From Clostridiales bacterium UBA4644 (GTDB lineage: Bacteria > Bacillota > Clostridia > Oscillospirales > Butyricicoccaceae), in NCBI GenBank assembly GCA_002405755.1, contig DHMK01000055.1, forward strand, positions 1-31,745: a stretch of 31,745 bases of DNA. The letters run 5' to 3'. Positions 24,796 to 31,745 of the stretch are shown one piece after another. The notes under the pieces were generated by a model. It was given only the letters and a program-made list of their open reading frames with translations, ran no database searches and had not been told where the DNA came from. How positions within the stretch are numbered: position 1 is the first letter of the stretch; each line of letters starts with the position of its first letter. The position numbers and the translations under genes are program-made.

Positions 24796-26796
24796 ATGGC
24801 GAAGTCTGCGCACCGCTACGACAATGAAAGCATCTCCGCCCTGAAGGGCGCGGACCGGGTCCGCAAGCGCCCGGGCGTCATCTTCGGCTCCGATGGGCTG
24901 GAGGGCTGCGAGCACGCTTTTTTTGAGATACTGTCCAATTCCATCGATGAAGCCCGGGAGGGCTATGGCCGGGAGATCCACGTGACCCGCTATCTGGATC
25001 ATTCCATCCGGGTGGAGGACTTTGGCCGGGGCATGCCGCTGGACTATAACGAAAAGGAGCAGCGCTACAACTGGGAGCTGATCTACTGCGAGCTTTATGC
25101 CGGCGGCAAATACAGCAACGACAGCGGAGAAAACTATGAATACTCTCTGGGCCTCAACGGTCTGGGCGCCTGCGCCACCCAGTATTCCTCAGAATTTTTC
25201 GATGTGATCTCCCGGCGGGACGGCTATGAATACCGCCTGCATTTTGAACGGGGCGAAAACCGCACCGACGCCCCCAACGGCATCATCAAAACGCCCTATG
25301 CGGGCAAAAAGACCGGCACCGTCCAGCATTTCAAGCCGGACATCCAGGTGTTTACCGACATCGACATTCCTCTGGCCTTTTATCAGGAAACGCTGAAGCG
25401 GCAGGCGGTGGTCAATGCGGGCCTGCGCTTCATCCTGAAGGACGAGACCGGGCCGGACCGGTTCGAGACCTATGAGTTCCTCTATGAAAACGGCATCCGG
25501 GACTATGTGGCGGAGCTGGCAGGGGAGACGGCCCTCACCGCGCCCCGGTATTTCAAGACCGAGCGCACCGGCCGCGACCGGCCGGACAAGCCCGAATACC
25601 GGGTGAAGGTGGAGGCGGCCTTCTGCTTTTCCAACGCCGCGCCGCTGATCGAGTATTATCACAATTCCTCCTTTCTGGAGCACGGCGGCGCACCGGACAA
25701 GGCGGCCCGCTCCGCCTTTGTCTCCGCGCTGGACGCCTATCTGAAAAAAACCAATAAATATCAGAAAAACGAGAGCAAGGTGGGCTGGAACGACATTTCC
25801 GACAGCCTGATCCTGGTGACCAACGGCTTTTCTACCTATACCTCCTACGAGAACCAGACGAAAAAGGCCATCACCAACAAATTCATCCAGGAGATGATGA
25901 CGGAGTTTCTCCGCTCCTCGCTGGAGGTCTATTTTACGGAAAACCGGCAGGAGGCCGACCGGATCGCCGATCAGGTGCTGGTGAACAAGCGGGCCAGAGA
26001 GCAATCGGAGCGCACCCGCCTGAGCCTGAAGAAAAAGCTTTCCGGCACGCTGGACATCACCAACCGGGTCCAGAAGTTTGTGGACTGCCGCACCAAGGAC
26101 CCCGCCCGGCGGGAGCTTTATATCGTGGAGGGCGATTCTGCCCTTGGCTCCGTCAAGCAGGGGAGAGACGCGGAATATCAGGCCATCATGCCCGTTCGCG
26201 GCAAGATCCTCAACTGCCTGAAGGTGGAATATGACCGGATCTTCAAAAGCGAGATCATCACCGATCTGCTGCGGGTGCTGGGCTGCGGCGTAGAGGTCAA
26301 GAGCAAGGTCAAGGACATCAATTCCTTCGATCTTTCCGCCCTGCGCTGGAACAAGATCATCATCTGCACCGATGCCGATGAGGACGGCTATCAGATCCGC
26401 ACGCTGATCCTGGCCATGCTTTATCGCCTGACGCCAACGCTCATCGACCTGGGCTATGTCTATATTGCGGAGTCGCCCCTTTACGAGATCACCTGCAAGG
26501 GCAGGGAGGCGCCCTATTTTGCCTATAACGACAAGGAAAAGGACGCGCTGATCCAGAAGCTGGCGGGCAAAAAGCCCACCATCATGCGCTCCAAGGGCCT
26601 TGGCGAAAACGAGCCGGAGATGATGTGGGAGACCACCATGAACCCGGAGACCCGGCGGCTCATCAAGGTCCTGCCAGGGCAGGCGGAGGAGACCGCCCGG
26701 ATGTTTGACATCCTGCTGGGCGACAATCTTGCGGGCCGGAAGGATTATATCGCGGAAAACGGCGCGAAATATCTGGATCTGGCGGATATTTCCTGA
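24796..26796 (+). CDS. parE: Type IIA topoisomerase B subunit (topoisomerase IV ParE/GyrB-like, divergent)
   Basis: 666 residues. GHKL ATPase with E44 and N48 in FFEILSNSIDEA, GRGMP, and the Walker-like GLNGLGACATQ. The QTK loop is seen in ENQTKKAITN. The TOPRIM domain (about 440-560) has YIVEGDSALGS and a DADEDGYQIRTL metal site where canonical proteins read DADVDGAHIRTL. The C-terminal tail with PTIMRSKGLGENEPEMMWETTMNP is standard (read in pieces). The ATPase and TOPRIM blocks differ consistently from the classical GyrB consensus, so this is the divergent second paralogue seen in Clostridia. It pairs with the A subunit encoded 17 bases downstream. AGGAGG lies before the ATG. Confidence 0.9.
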   Translation: MAKSAHRYDNESISALKGADRVRKRPGVIFGSDGLEGCEHAFFEILSNSIDEAREGYGREIHVTRYLDHSIRVEDFGRGMPLDYNEKEQRYNWELIYCELYAGGKYSNDSGENYEYSLGLNGLGACATQYSSEFFDVISRRDGYEYRLHFERGENRTDAPNGIIKTPYAGKKTGTVQHFKPDIQVFTDIDIPLAFYQETLKRQAVVNAGLRFILKDETGPDRFETYEFLYENGIRDYVAELAGETALTAPRYFKTERTGRDRPDKPEYRVKVEAAFCFSNAAPLIEYYHNSSFLEHGGAPDKAARSAFVSALDAYLKKTNKYQKNESKVGWNDISDSLILVTNGFSTYTSYENQTKKAITNKFIQEMMTEFLRSSLEVYFTENRQEADRIADQVLVNKRAREQSERTRLSLKKKLSGTLDITNRVQKFVDCRTKDPARRELYIVEGDSALGSVKQGRDAEYQAIMPVRGKILNCLKVEYDRIFKSEIITDLLRVLGCGVEVKSKVKDINSFDLSALRWNKIIICTDADEDGYQIRTLILAMLYRLTPTLIDLGYVYIAESPLYEITCKGREAPYFAYNDKEKDALIQKLAGKKPTIMRSKGLGENEPEMMWETTMNPETRRLIKVLPGQAEETARMFDILLGDNLAGRKDYIAENGAKYLDLADIS

Positions 26797-26813
26797 AAGG
26801 AGGGCCGGTTTTG

Positions 26814-28991
26814 ATGAAGGAAAAGCACTATATGGAGCAGGAGATCCCGGTAACGCTGGAGAGCAATTATATGCCCTACGCCATGAGCGTCATCGTCTCC
26901 CGCGCCCTGCCGGAGATCGATGGCTTCAAGCCCTCCCACCGGAAGCTGCTCTATACCATGTATAAGATGGGCCTGCTCACCGGGCCCCGGACCAAATCGG
27001 CCAATGTGGTGGGCCAGACCATGAAGCTCAACCCCCACGGCGACGCCGCCATCTACGATACGCTGGTGCGTCTCAGCCGGGGCAACGGCTCGCTGCTGAT
27101 GCCCTTTGTGGATTCCAAGGGCAACTTCGGCAAGGTCTATTCCCGGGATATGGCCTGCGCCGCCCCCCGATATACGGAGGTCAGGCTGGACAGGTTCTGC
27201 GCCGAGCTGTTTTCCGACATGGACAACGATGCGGTGGACTTCGTGGACAATTACGACGGCACCATGCAGGAGCCCGTCCTGCTGCCCACCACCTTCCCAA
27301 ATATTCTGGTGAACCCCAATCTGGGCATCGCCGTGGGCATGGCCTGCCAGACCTGCGGCTTCGACCTGAACGAGGTCTGCCGCACGGCCATCGAGCGCAT
27401 CAAAAATCCGGAGCACGACCTGCTGAGCACGCTGCTGGCACCGGATTTTCCCACGGGGGGCCAGCTGATCTATGACCGGGCCCAGCTGGAGGAGATCTAC
27501 CGTACCGGCCGCGGCTCCTTTCAGGTGCGGTGCAAATGGGAATATTTCAAGACGGGCAACCTGATCGAGGTGACGGAGATCCCCTACACCACCACGGTGG
27601 AGGCCATCATCGACAAGATCGCCGACTTGATCAAGAGCGGCAGGGTCCGGGAGATCTCCGATCTGCGGGACGAGACCGACAAAAACGGCCTGAAGCTCAC
27701 CATCGACCTGAAGCGGGGGGCCGACCCGGACAAGCTCATGGCCAAGCTGCTGAAGCTCACCCCCCTGCAGGACGGCTTCTCCTGCAATTTCAACATCCTC
27801 ATCGGCGGTATGCCCCGGGTGATGGGCGTGGGCGAGATCCTGGACGAATGGACCGCCTGGCGTACGGAATGCATCCGCCGGAAGGTCTATTACGACCTGC
27901 AGAAGAAAAAGGCTCGGCTGCACCTGCTGCGGGGCCTGAAAAGGATCCTGCTGGACATCGACAAGGCCATCGCCATCATTCGGGATACGGAGGAGGACGC
28001 GGAGGTCATTCCCAACCTGATGATCGGCTTCGGCATCGATGAGCAGCAGGCGGATTTCATCGCGGAGATCAAGCTGCGCAACATCAATAAGGAGCACATC
28101 CTCAAGCGCCTGCAGGAGACCGACGCGCTGGAACAGGAGATCGACCGGCTGGAGGAGCTTCTGGAGAGCCGCCGCAAGCTGCAGAGGCTGCTGATTTCCG
28201 AGCTGGAGCAGGTCATCCGCAAATATCCCACAAAGCGGCATACGGGCATCATCTATGCGGACCAGGTGGAGCAGTATGACGAGAGCCAGCAGATCGAGGA
28301 TTATCCCGTCACCGTCTTCCTTTCCCGGGAGGGCTATTTCAAAAAGATCGTGCCCCAGTCGCTGCGGGTCAGCAGCGAGCAGAAATATAAGGAGGGCGAC
28401 GGCCTGCGCCAGAGCATGGAGACCTCCAACAAGGCGGAGCTGATCCTGCTGACTAACCGGGCCCAGGCCTATAAGGTCCGCCTGTATGAGTTTGAAGACA
28501 CACGGGCCAGCGCCCTGGGCGATTATCTGCCTCAGAAGCTGGGTATGGACGAGGGGGAGGCTCCGGTCTTCGCCCTTCTGCCGGGGGATTATTCCGGCAA
28601 TCTGATCTGCGTCTTTGAAAATGGCAAGCTGGCCAAGGTGGAGCTTTCTGCCTTTGCCACCAAGTCCAACCGCCGCAAGCTCACGGGGGCCTACTGCGAC
28701 AAGTCGCCCCTGGTGGCCGCCTTCCACGCCCTGCCCGATGTGGAGCTGGCGCTTTATACCCAGTCCCGGGCGCTGATCGTCAACACTGCGCTGCTGCAGG
28801 CCAAGACCACCCGCGCCACCCAGGGCGTGGCGGTGATGACGCTGAAGAAGAACCAGCAGGTGCTCCGGGCCGTTTTGGCGGAGGAATCCGGCATTGAAAA
28901 CCCCGCCCGCTACCGGACCCGCACCCTGCCCGCCGCAGGGGCCCTGCTGAAGGAAGAGGATTCGCCAAACAAGCAGCTCTCGCTGCTGTGA
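26814..28991 (+). CDS. parC: Type IIA topoisomerase A subunit (topoisomerase IV ParC/GyrA-like, divergent)
   Basis: 725 residues from ATG 26814 (AAGGAGG 10 bases upstream; a TTG one codon earlier is the alternative). The breakage-reunion domain has catalytic R119-Y120 in CAAPRYTEVRL, TKSANVVGQTMKLNPHGD, and TTTVEAIIDKIADLIK. The coiled-coil part (about 360-460) follows. The C-terminal beta-propeller lacks a QRRGGKG GyrA-box, which favours topoisomerase IV-type decatenation over gyrase. At the position of E. coli GyrA Ser83 it has Ala78 (GDAAIYD), a change that weakens quinolone binding in other enzymes; Asp82 at the 87 position is kept. Translationally linked to parE. Confidence 0.9.
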   Translation: MKEKHYMEQEIPVTLESNYMPYAMSVIVSRALPEIDGFKPSHRKLLYTMYKMGLLTGPRTKSANVVGQTMKLNPHGDAAIYDTLVRLSRGNGSLLMPFVDSKGNFGKVYSRDMACAAPRYTEVRLDRFCAELFSDMDNDAVDFVDNYDGTMQEPVLLPTTFPNILVNPNLGIAVGMACQTCGFDLNEVCRTAIERIKNPEHDLLSTLLAPDFPTGGQLIYDRAQLEEIYRTGRGSFQVRCKWEYFKTGNLIEVTEIPYTTTVEAIIDKIADLIKSGRVREISDLRDETDKNGLKLTIDLKRGADPDKLMAKLLKLTPLQDGFSCNFNILIGGMPRVMGVGEILDEWTAWRTECIRRKVYYDLQKKKARLHLLRGLKRILLDIDKAIAIIRDTEEDAEVIPNLMIGFGIDEQQADFIAEIKLRNINKEHILKRLQETDALEQEIDRLEELLESRRKLQRLLISELEQVIRKYPTKRHTGIIYADQVEQYDESQQIEDYPVTVFLSREGYFKKIVPQSLRVSSEQKYKEGDGLRQSMETSNKAELILLTNRAQAYKVRLYEFEDTRASALGDYLPQKLGMDEGEAPVFALLPGDYSGNLICVFENGKLAKVELSAFATKSNRRKLTGAYCDKSPLVAAFHALPDVELALYTQSRALIVNTALLQAKTTRATQGVAVMTLKKNQQVLRAVLAEESGIENPARYRTRTLPAAGALLKEEDSPNKQLSLL

Positions 28992-29015
28992 GAAAGCCAT
29001 AAGGAGGTCTGAACC

Positions 29016-29540
29016 ATGGAAAAACAGAGTAAAAACAGCCGCCTGGTGCGGGAGATCCTGCAGGATGTGGAGCGGGACATGACCGATGAGGAGATCCTGA
29101 CGCTGCTGGCGGGCAGCAAGGTCTCCGTAAACCCGGAGAAGGAAGCGGGCAAGGCGGCCTCCTTCGGTCAGCGGGCGGCCGACGGCATCGCCCGGTTCGC
29201 CGGGAGCTGGGGCTTCATCTTTTCCTTTGTAGGCGTTTTGCTGGGCTGGATGGTGCTGAATATCGCCATGGCCGCCGGCGCTTTCGATCCCTATCCTTTC
29301 ATTTTGCTGAATCTGGTGCTGTCCTGCGTGGCGGCTATTCAGGCGCCGCTGATCATGATGAGCCAGAACCGGCAGGAGGAAAAGGATCGCCGCCGGGCGG
29401 AAAACGACTATAAGGTCAATCTCAAGACCGAGATCCTCATCGAGGATCTGCACAATAAGCTCAACCGGGTCCTGACCCAGCAGGCTGCGATGCGTAAGCA
29501 GCTGGAGGCACTGGAAAAGACACCGGAAGCAAAAAAATAG
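29016..29540 (+). CDS. DUF1003 domain-containing membrane protein
   Basis: 174 residues. After a charged start, the core (about 50-110) is ADGIARFAGSWGFIFSFVGVLLGWMVLN then FDPYPFILLNLVLSCVAAIQAPLIMMSQNRQEEKDR (in pieces): two TM helices with the conserved FDPYPFILLN loop and SQNRQ of DUF1003. The C-terminal part is a charged coiled coil (ENDYKVNLKTEILIEDLHNKLN). Function unknown. It follows parC by 24 bases with AAGGAGG at 28999-29007 and probably belongs to the topoisomerase operon. Confidence 0.92.
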   Translation: MEKQSKNSRLVREILQDVERDMTDEEILTLLAGSKVSVNPEKEAGKAASFGQRAADGIARFAGSWGFIFSFVGVLLGWMVLNIAMAAGAFDPYPFILLNLVLSCVAAIQAPLIMMSQNRQEEKDRRRAENDYKVNLKTEILIEDLHNKLNRVLTQQAAMRKQLEALEKTPEAKK

Positions 29541-29646
29541 CCGCCGCCGGGGGAAAAGCGCGCTCTTTTGGAATAAGTTCTGGAATTCCCGGGTAATATC
29601 TGAGTAAGAAGCCGGAAAAGCATCCGGAACAGAGAGGAGCCCCCTT

Positions 29647-29901
29647 ATGCAGACCTTGCAGCAGAAACGGCCCGGGCGCGCCGCCCGGCAGGCCCAGGAG
29701 ACAGAGCGACAGTCGCTGTTGGCGGAGTATTACGATACCCTGCTGCAGCTGCGGCAGGTCCGCGCCGCCTTTCAGCAGGTGACTGATCCGGAGCTGATCT
29801 CCGCCTGCGTCTATGAAATGAACGCCCTGCAGCAGCGCTATACCTACCTGCTCCAGCGGATGAAGCGGGAAAAGGTCACCTGCCTGCAGGTGCTCCGCTG
29901 A
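29647..29901 (+). CDS. DUF2508 (YaaL-like) small protein
   Basis: 84 residues, mostly helical and soluble. The VRAAFQQVTDPELISACVYEMNALQQRYTYLLQRMK block (in pieces) fits the DUF2508/YaaL family, in which f-x-x-v-x-D-P-x-L-I is the conserved core. In Bacillus yaaL sits near recR and bofA; function unknown. The N-terminus is basic and Gln-rich. GAGAGGAG precedes the ATG, and it has its own strong terminator. Confidence 0.8.
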   Translation: MQTLQQKRPGRAARQAQETERQSLLAEYYDTLLQLRQVRAAFQQVTDPELISACVYEMNALQQRYTYLLQRMKREKVTCLQVLR

Positions 29902-29930
29902 AAAGCAAAACGAAACAAACGAGCAAAGAA

Positions 29931-29958
29931 AAGGCACGCCGGTCTGGTGTGCCTTTTT
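29931..29958. terminator. Bidirectional terminator
   Basis: 10-bp stem AAGGCACGCC / GGTGTGCCTT (one G-U) with a 5-base loop, T-run on the plus strand and TTTTCTTT on the minus strand. It serves both the DUF2508 and TtcA-like genes. Confidence 0.88.
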
Positions 29959-29973
29959 GCGGTCATCGGGCGG

Positions 29974-30696
29974 TCAGTCCTGCTGCCTGGGCTGCCAGCC
30001 GGGCAGGGGAGAGCGCTGCAGTCCGCCGAAGATATGCTCCTTCAGGCCCGGGTAGCGCCCCTCCAGCTCGTAGAGCAGCTCCTTCATCTCCTGCCGCCGG
30101 GTGGCCTTGTCTGCCGGGCAGCGATTGCAAACCACCGGCAGCGCCTGCCGCAGGGCAAAATTGCGGATGGTCTTCTCATGAAGATAAAGCAGCGGGCGGA
30201 TGGCGGTGAGCCCCGTCCGGTCCAGATGGGTCACGGGGAGGAAGCAGCTCAGGCGTCCCTCATAGACCAGCGAGAGGGCAAAGGTCTCCAGGGCATCGTC
30301 ATAATGGTGCCCCAGGGCCACCTTATTGCAGCCCAACGCCAGCGCCTGACTGTTGAGGATGCCCCGCCGCAGCTTGGCGCACAGGGCGCAGGGGTTCGAC
30401 TCCTTCCGGGCGTCGAAAACGATCTCCCGGATCTGCGTTGGGACAAGATGGTAAGGGACGGCCAGCCTGCGGCAGAGCGCCGCCACCGGAGAAAAATCCA
30501 TCTCAGGATCGCCCGGGTCCAGCGTCACGGCCTCCAGCGCAAAGGGCGCGGGCCCCTGCTGCCGCAGGGCCGCAAGCAGGACCAGCAGCGCCAGCGAATC
30601 CTTCCCGCCGGAAACGCCCACGGCGATCCGGTCGCCGGGCGAGATCATCTGATAATCCCGGATACAGCGGCGCACCTGGGAAAGCAGCTTTTGCAT
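29974..30696 (-). CDS. ttcA: TtcA/TilS-type tRNA 2-thiocytidine biosynthesis protein
   Basis: 240 residues from ATG 30696 (GGGAG 9 bases upstream; the TTG at 30705 abuts it). N-type ATP pyrophosphatase with the PP-loop VSGGKDSLALL (about residues 28-38). The CALCAKLRR and VCNRCPADKATRR Cys motifs match the TtcA iron-sulfur/thiotransfer site. The GHHYDDALETFALSLVYEGRL block is also conserved. It would activate tRNA C32 by adenylation and thiolate it. Monocistronic, with promoter at 30718-30746. A 6-bp hairpin (GGGCTT / AAGCCC) covers its 5' leader. Confidence 0.85.
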   Translation of the reverse strand: MQKLLSQVRRCIRDYQMISPGDRIAVGVSGGKDSLALLVLLAALRQQGPAPFALEAVTLDPGDPEMDFSPVAALCRRLAVPYHLVPTQIREIVFDARKESNPCALCAKLRRGILNSQALALGCNKVALGHHYDDALETFALSLVYEGRLSCFLPVTHLDRTGLTAIRPLLYLHEKTIRNFALRQALPVVCNRCPADKATRRQEMKELLYELEGRYPGLKEHIFGGLQRSPLPGWQPRQQD

Positions 30697-30717
30697 GATT
30701 ATCAACTCCCGGGGCTT

Positions 30718-30746
30718 ATTTTAGTGGAAAGCCCACAAAAACGCAA
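30718..30746 (-). promoter_or_regulatory. Promoter of the TtcA-like gene
   Basis: Minus strand: TTGCGT, 17-base spacer, TAAAAT. Confidence 0.6.
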
Positions 30747-30815
30747 GAGGAAAAAGTGAAATGGAGATCCAGAAAACGAAAGAAAAACGGAGGAAATGGG
30801 AGAAAATCAAAGCGC
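30740..30815 (+). other. Polypurine tract upstream of the rplM promoter
   Basis: About 76 bases in which nearly all plus-strand bases are A or G (runs such as AGAGGAAAAAGTGAAATGG), between the divergent ttcA and rplM promoters. It may act as an UP-like, bent or R-loop-prone region. Confidence 0.5.
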
Positions 30816-30849
30816 TTGTTTTGTAAATCGATTTTTCTCAAAAAACCTG

Positions 30850-30879
30850 TTGACAAGCCCCGCCCGCCTGTGGTATAAC
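30850..30879 (+). promoter_or_regulatory. Promoter of rplM-rpsI
   Basis: TTGACA, 18-base spacer, TATAAC. Confidence 0.85.
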
Positions 30880-30888
30880 AATAAGGCT

Positions 30889-30930
30889 GAATCGTGAAAA
30901 CTATTTTAGTTGAAAATAGAATCGGAGGAA
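30889..30930 (+). promoter_or_regulatory. rplM 5' leader with hairpin, possible L13 leader
   Basis: Begins with GAATCGTGAAAACT, followed by a 7-bp stem CTATTTT / AAAATAG (30901-30907 with 30913-30919) directly before GGAGGA. Firmicutes rplM-rpsI operons often carry an autoregulatory L13 leader; whether this is one is unproven. Confidence 0.4.
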
Positions 30931-30938
30931 AGATCATT

Positions 30939-31367
30939 ATGTCCACCTATATGGCAAAAAATGAGACCATTGAGCGCAAATGGTACATCCTGGACGCCGC
31001 CGGCAAGCCCCTGGGCCGCACTGCCGCCGTGGCTGCCGCGCTGCTGAAGGGCAAGCATAAGCCCGAGTACACTCCTCATGTGGACTGCGGCGATTATGTC
31101 ATCATCATCAACGCAGACAAGGCCGTTCTCACCGGCAAGAAGCTGACCCAGAAATATTACCGGACCCATTCCGGCTATGTGGGCGGCCTGAAGGAGACCC
31201 AGTACAAGACCCTGATGGAAAAGAAGCCCTGCATGGCCATGAAGCTGGCGATCCGCGGGATGCTGCCCAAGAACAGCATCGGCCGCTGGTCTCTGCTGCG
31301 CTGCAAGATCTATGAAGGCGAGCAGCACAACAACGCCGCGCAGAAGCCCGAGCTCTGGGCAGAATAA
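30939..31367 (+). CDS. rplM: 50S ribosomal protein L13
   Basis: 142 residues, standard length. It has WYILDAAGKPLGR, LLKGKHKPEYTPHVDCGDYVIIINA, YYRTHSGYVGGLK and AIRGMLPKN (some in pieces), all diagnostic of L13. It binds 23S rRNA early in 50S assembly. ATG 30939 with GGAGGA 9 bases upstream. The rpsI gene follows after 16 bases, the classical pair. Confidence 0.98.
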   Translation: MSTYMAKNETIERKWYILDAAGKPLGRTAAVAAALLKGKHKPEYTPHVDCGDYVIIINADKAVLTGKKLTQKYYRTHSGYVGGLKETQYKTLMEKKPCMAMKLAIRGMLPKNSIGRWSLLRCKIYEGEQHNNAAQKPELWAE

Positions 31368-31383
31368 GGGGAGGTAACGAATC

Positions 31384-31745
31384 ATGTATACACCGAAAAA
31401 GGCCTATTTCTACGGCACCGGCAGAAGAAAGAGCTCCATCGCCCGCGTCCGTCTGATCCCCGGCGGAACCGGCGTCATCACCGTCAATAACCGCACGCTG
31501 GACAATTACTTCGGCATGGAGACGCTGAAGTATATCGTTCGTCAGCCCATCGAGACCGTCGGCGTGGCCGGCAAGTTCGATGTGGAGGTCAAGGTCCAGG
31601 GCGGCGGCTTCACCGGCCAGGCCGGCGCTATCCGTCATGGTATCGCCCGTGCGCTGGTCCAGGCAGACGCCGAATACCGTCCTGCCCTCAAGGCTGCCGG
31701 CTTCATGACCCGCGATTCCCGCATGAAGGAGCGCAAGAAATACGG
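31384..31745 (+). CDS. rpsI: 30S ribosomal protein S9 (3' end beyond window)
   Basis: 120 codons visible, about ten short of the usual 130. It starts MYTPKKAYFYGTGRRKSSIARV and continues to DSRMKERKKYG (in pieces), the typical S9 core; the missing end would be the basic C-terminal tail reaching the P-site tRNA. GGGGAGG precedes the ATG. Cut by the window, not broken. Confidence 0.97.
   Translation, partial: MYTPKKAYFYGTGRRKSSIARVRLIPGGTGVITVNNRTLDNYFGMETLKYIVRQPIETVGVAGKFDVEVKVQGGGFTGQAGAIRHGIARALVQADAEYRPALKAAGFMTRDSRMKERKKY

Noticed and set aside
26745..29453. 902-codon open frame opposite the topoisomerase A subunit and DUF1003
   Set aside because: Shadow of well-supported genes; Gln/His/Leu-rich composition typical of antisense frames.

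Overview
The window looks like chromosomal DNA of a GC-rich member of the Clostridia, probably of the Oscillospirales/Oscillospiraceae type. The grounds are strong AGGAGG-type ribosome sites, sigma-A promoters with TTGACA/TATAAT-like boxes, a Gram-positive LexA box (GAAC-N4-GTTC), and families common in that group: DegV, DUF1836, UPF0735/PheB-like ACT, DUF1003, DUF2508, DUF4830, ECF S-component, and a divergent second type IIA topoisomerase. This is inference from family content; no rRNA or other taxonomic marker is present beyond rplM and rpsI.

Layout. 1-1383 is the 3' part of a TasA/camelysin-like secreted protein with a beta-helix C-terminal half. 1449-4548 holds a heavy-metal permease (minus), an ACT protein and a PAP2 phosphatase (plus), and a DUF1836 regulator (minus). 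4716-8027 holds degV, then an operon of ECF S-component, methyltransferase and CsoR-type metal sensor, then a ZIP metal transporter. 8109-9839 (minus) is a C39-like peptidase divergent from a two-component system (10090-12148). 12203-13348 is an AT-rich stretch with one aminoglycoside-phosphotransferase-like gene that appears to have been inserted into the terminator of the kinase gene. 13436-16030 (minus) is a class A penicillin-binding protein, divergent from two small membrane-anchored proteins (BofC-like and DUF4830). 17144-22812 (minus) is a DNA-repair block (uvrA, uvrB with a LexA-box promoter, radC). 22848-24668 is a secreted GHL10 glycosidase-like protein. 24796-29901 holds the parE-like/parC-like pair, DUF1003 and DUF2508. 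29974-30696 (minus) is a TtcA-like tRNA thiolase. 30939 to the end is rplM-rpsI, cut by the window edge.

Most of the window is ordinary core genome: DNA repair, topology, translation, wall synthesis and metal transport. The most unusual point is the phosphotransferase insert. The kinase terminator's two halves (12189-12201 and 13349-13362) are still recognisable on each side of it, an AAG triplet is repeated at the two junctions, and a hairpin sits at each end of the insert. No tRNA, rRNA, CRISPR array or recognisable transposase was seen. No stretch longer than about 250 bases lacks a gene; the larger gaps (9840-10089, 12149-12344, 13230-13435, 16031-16253, 30697-30938) hold the promoters, terminators and hairpins listed below.
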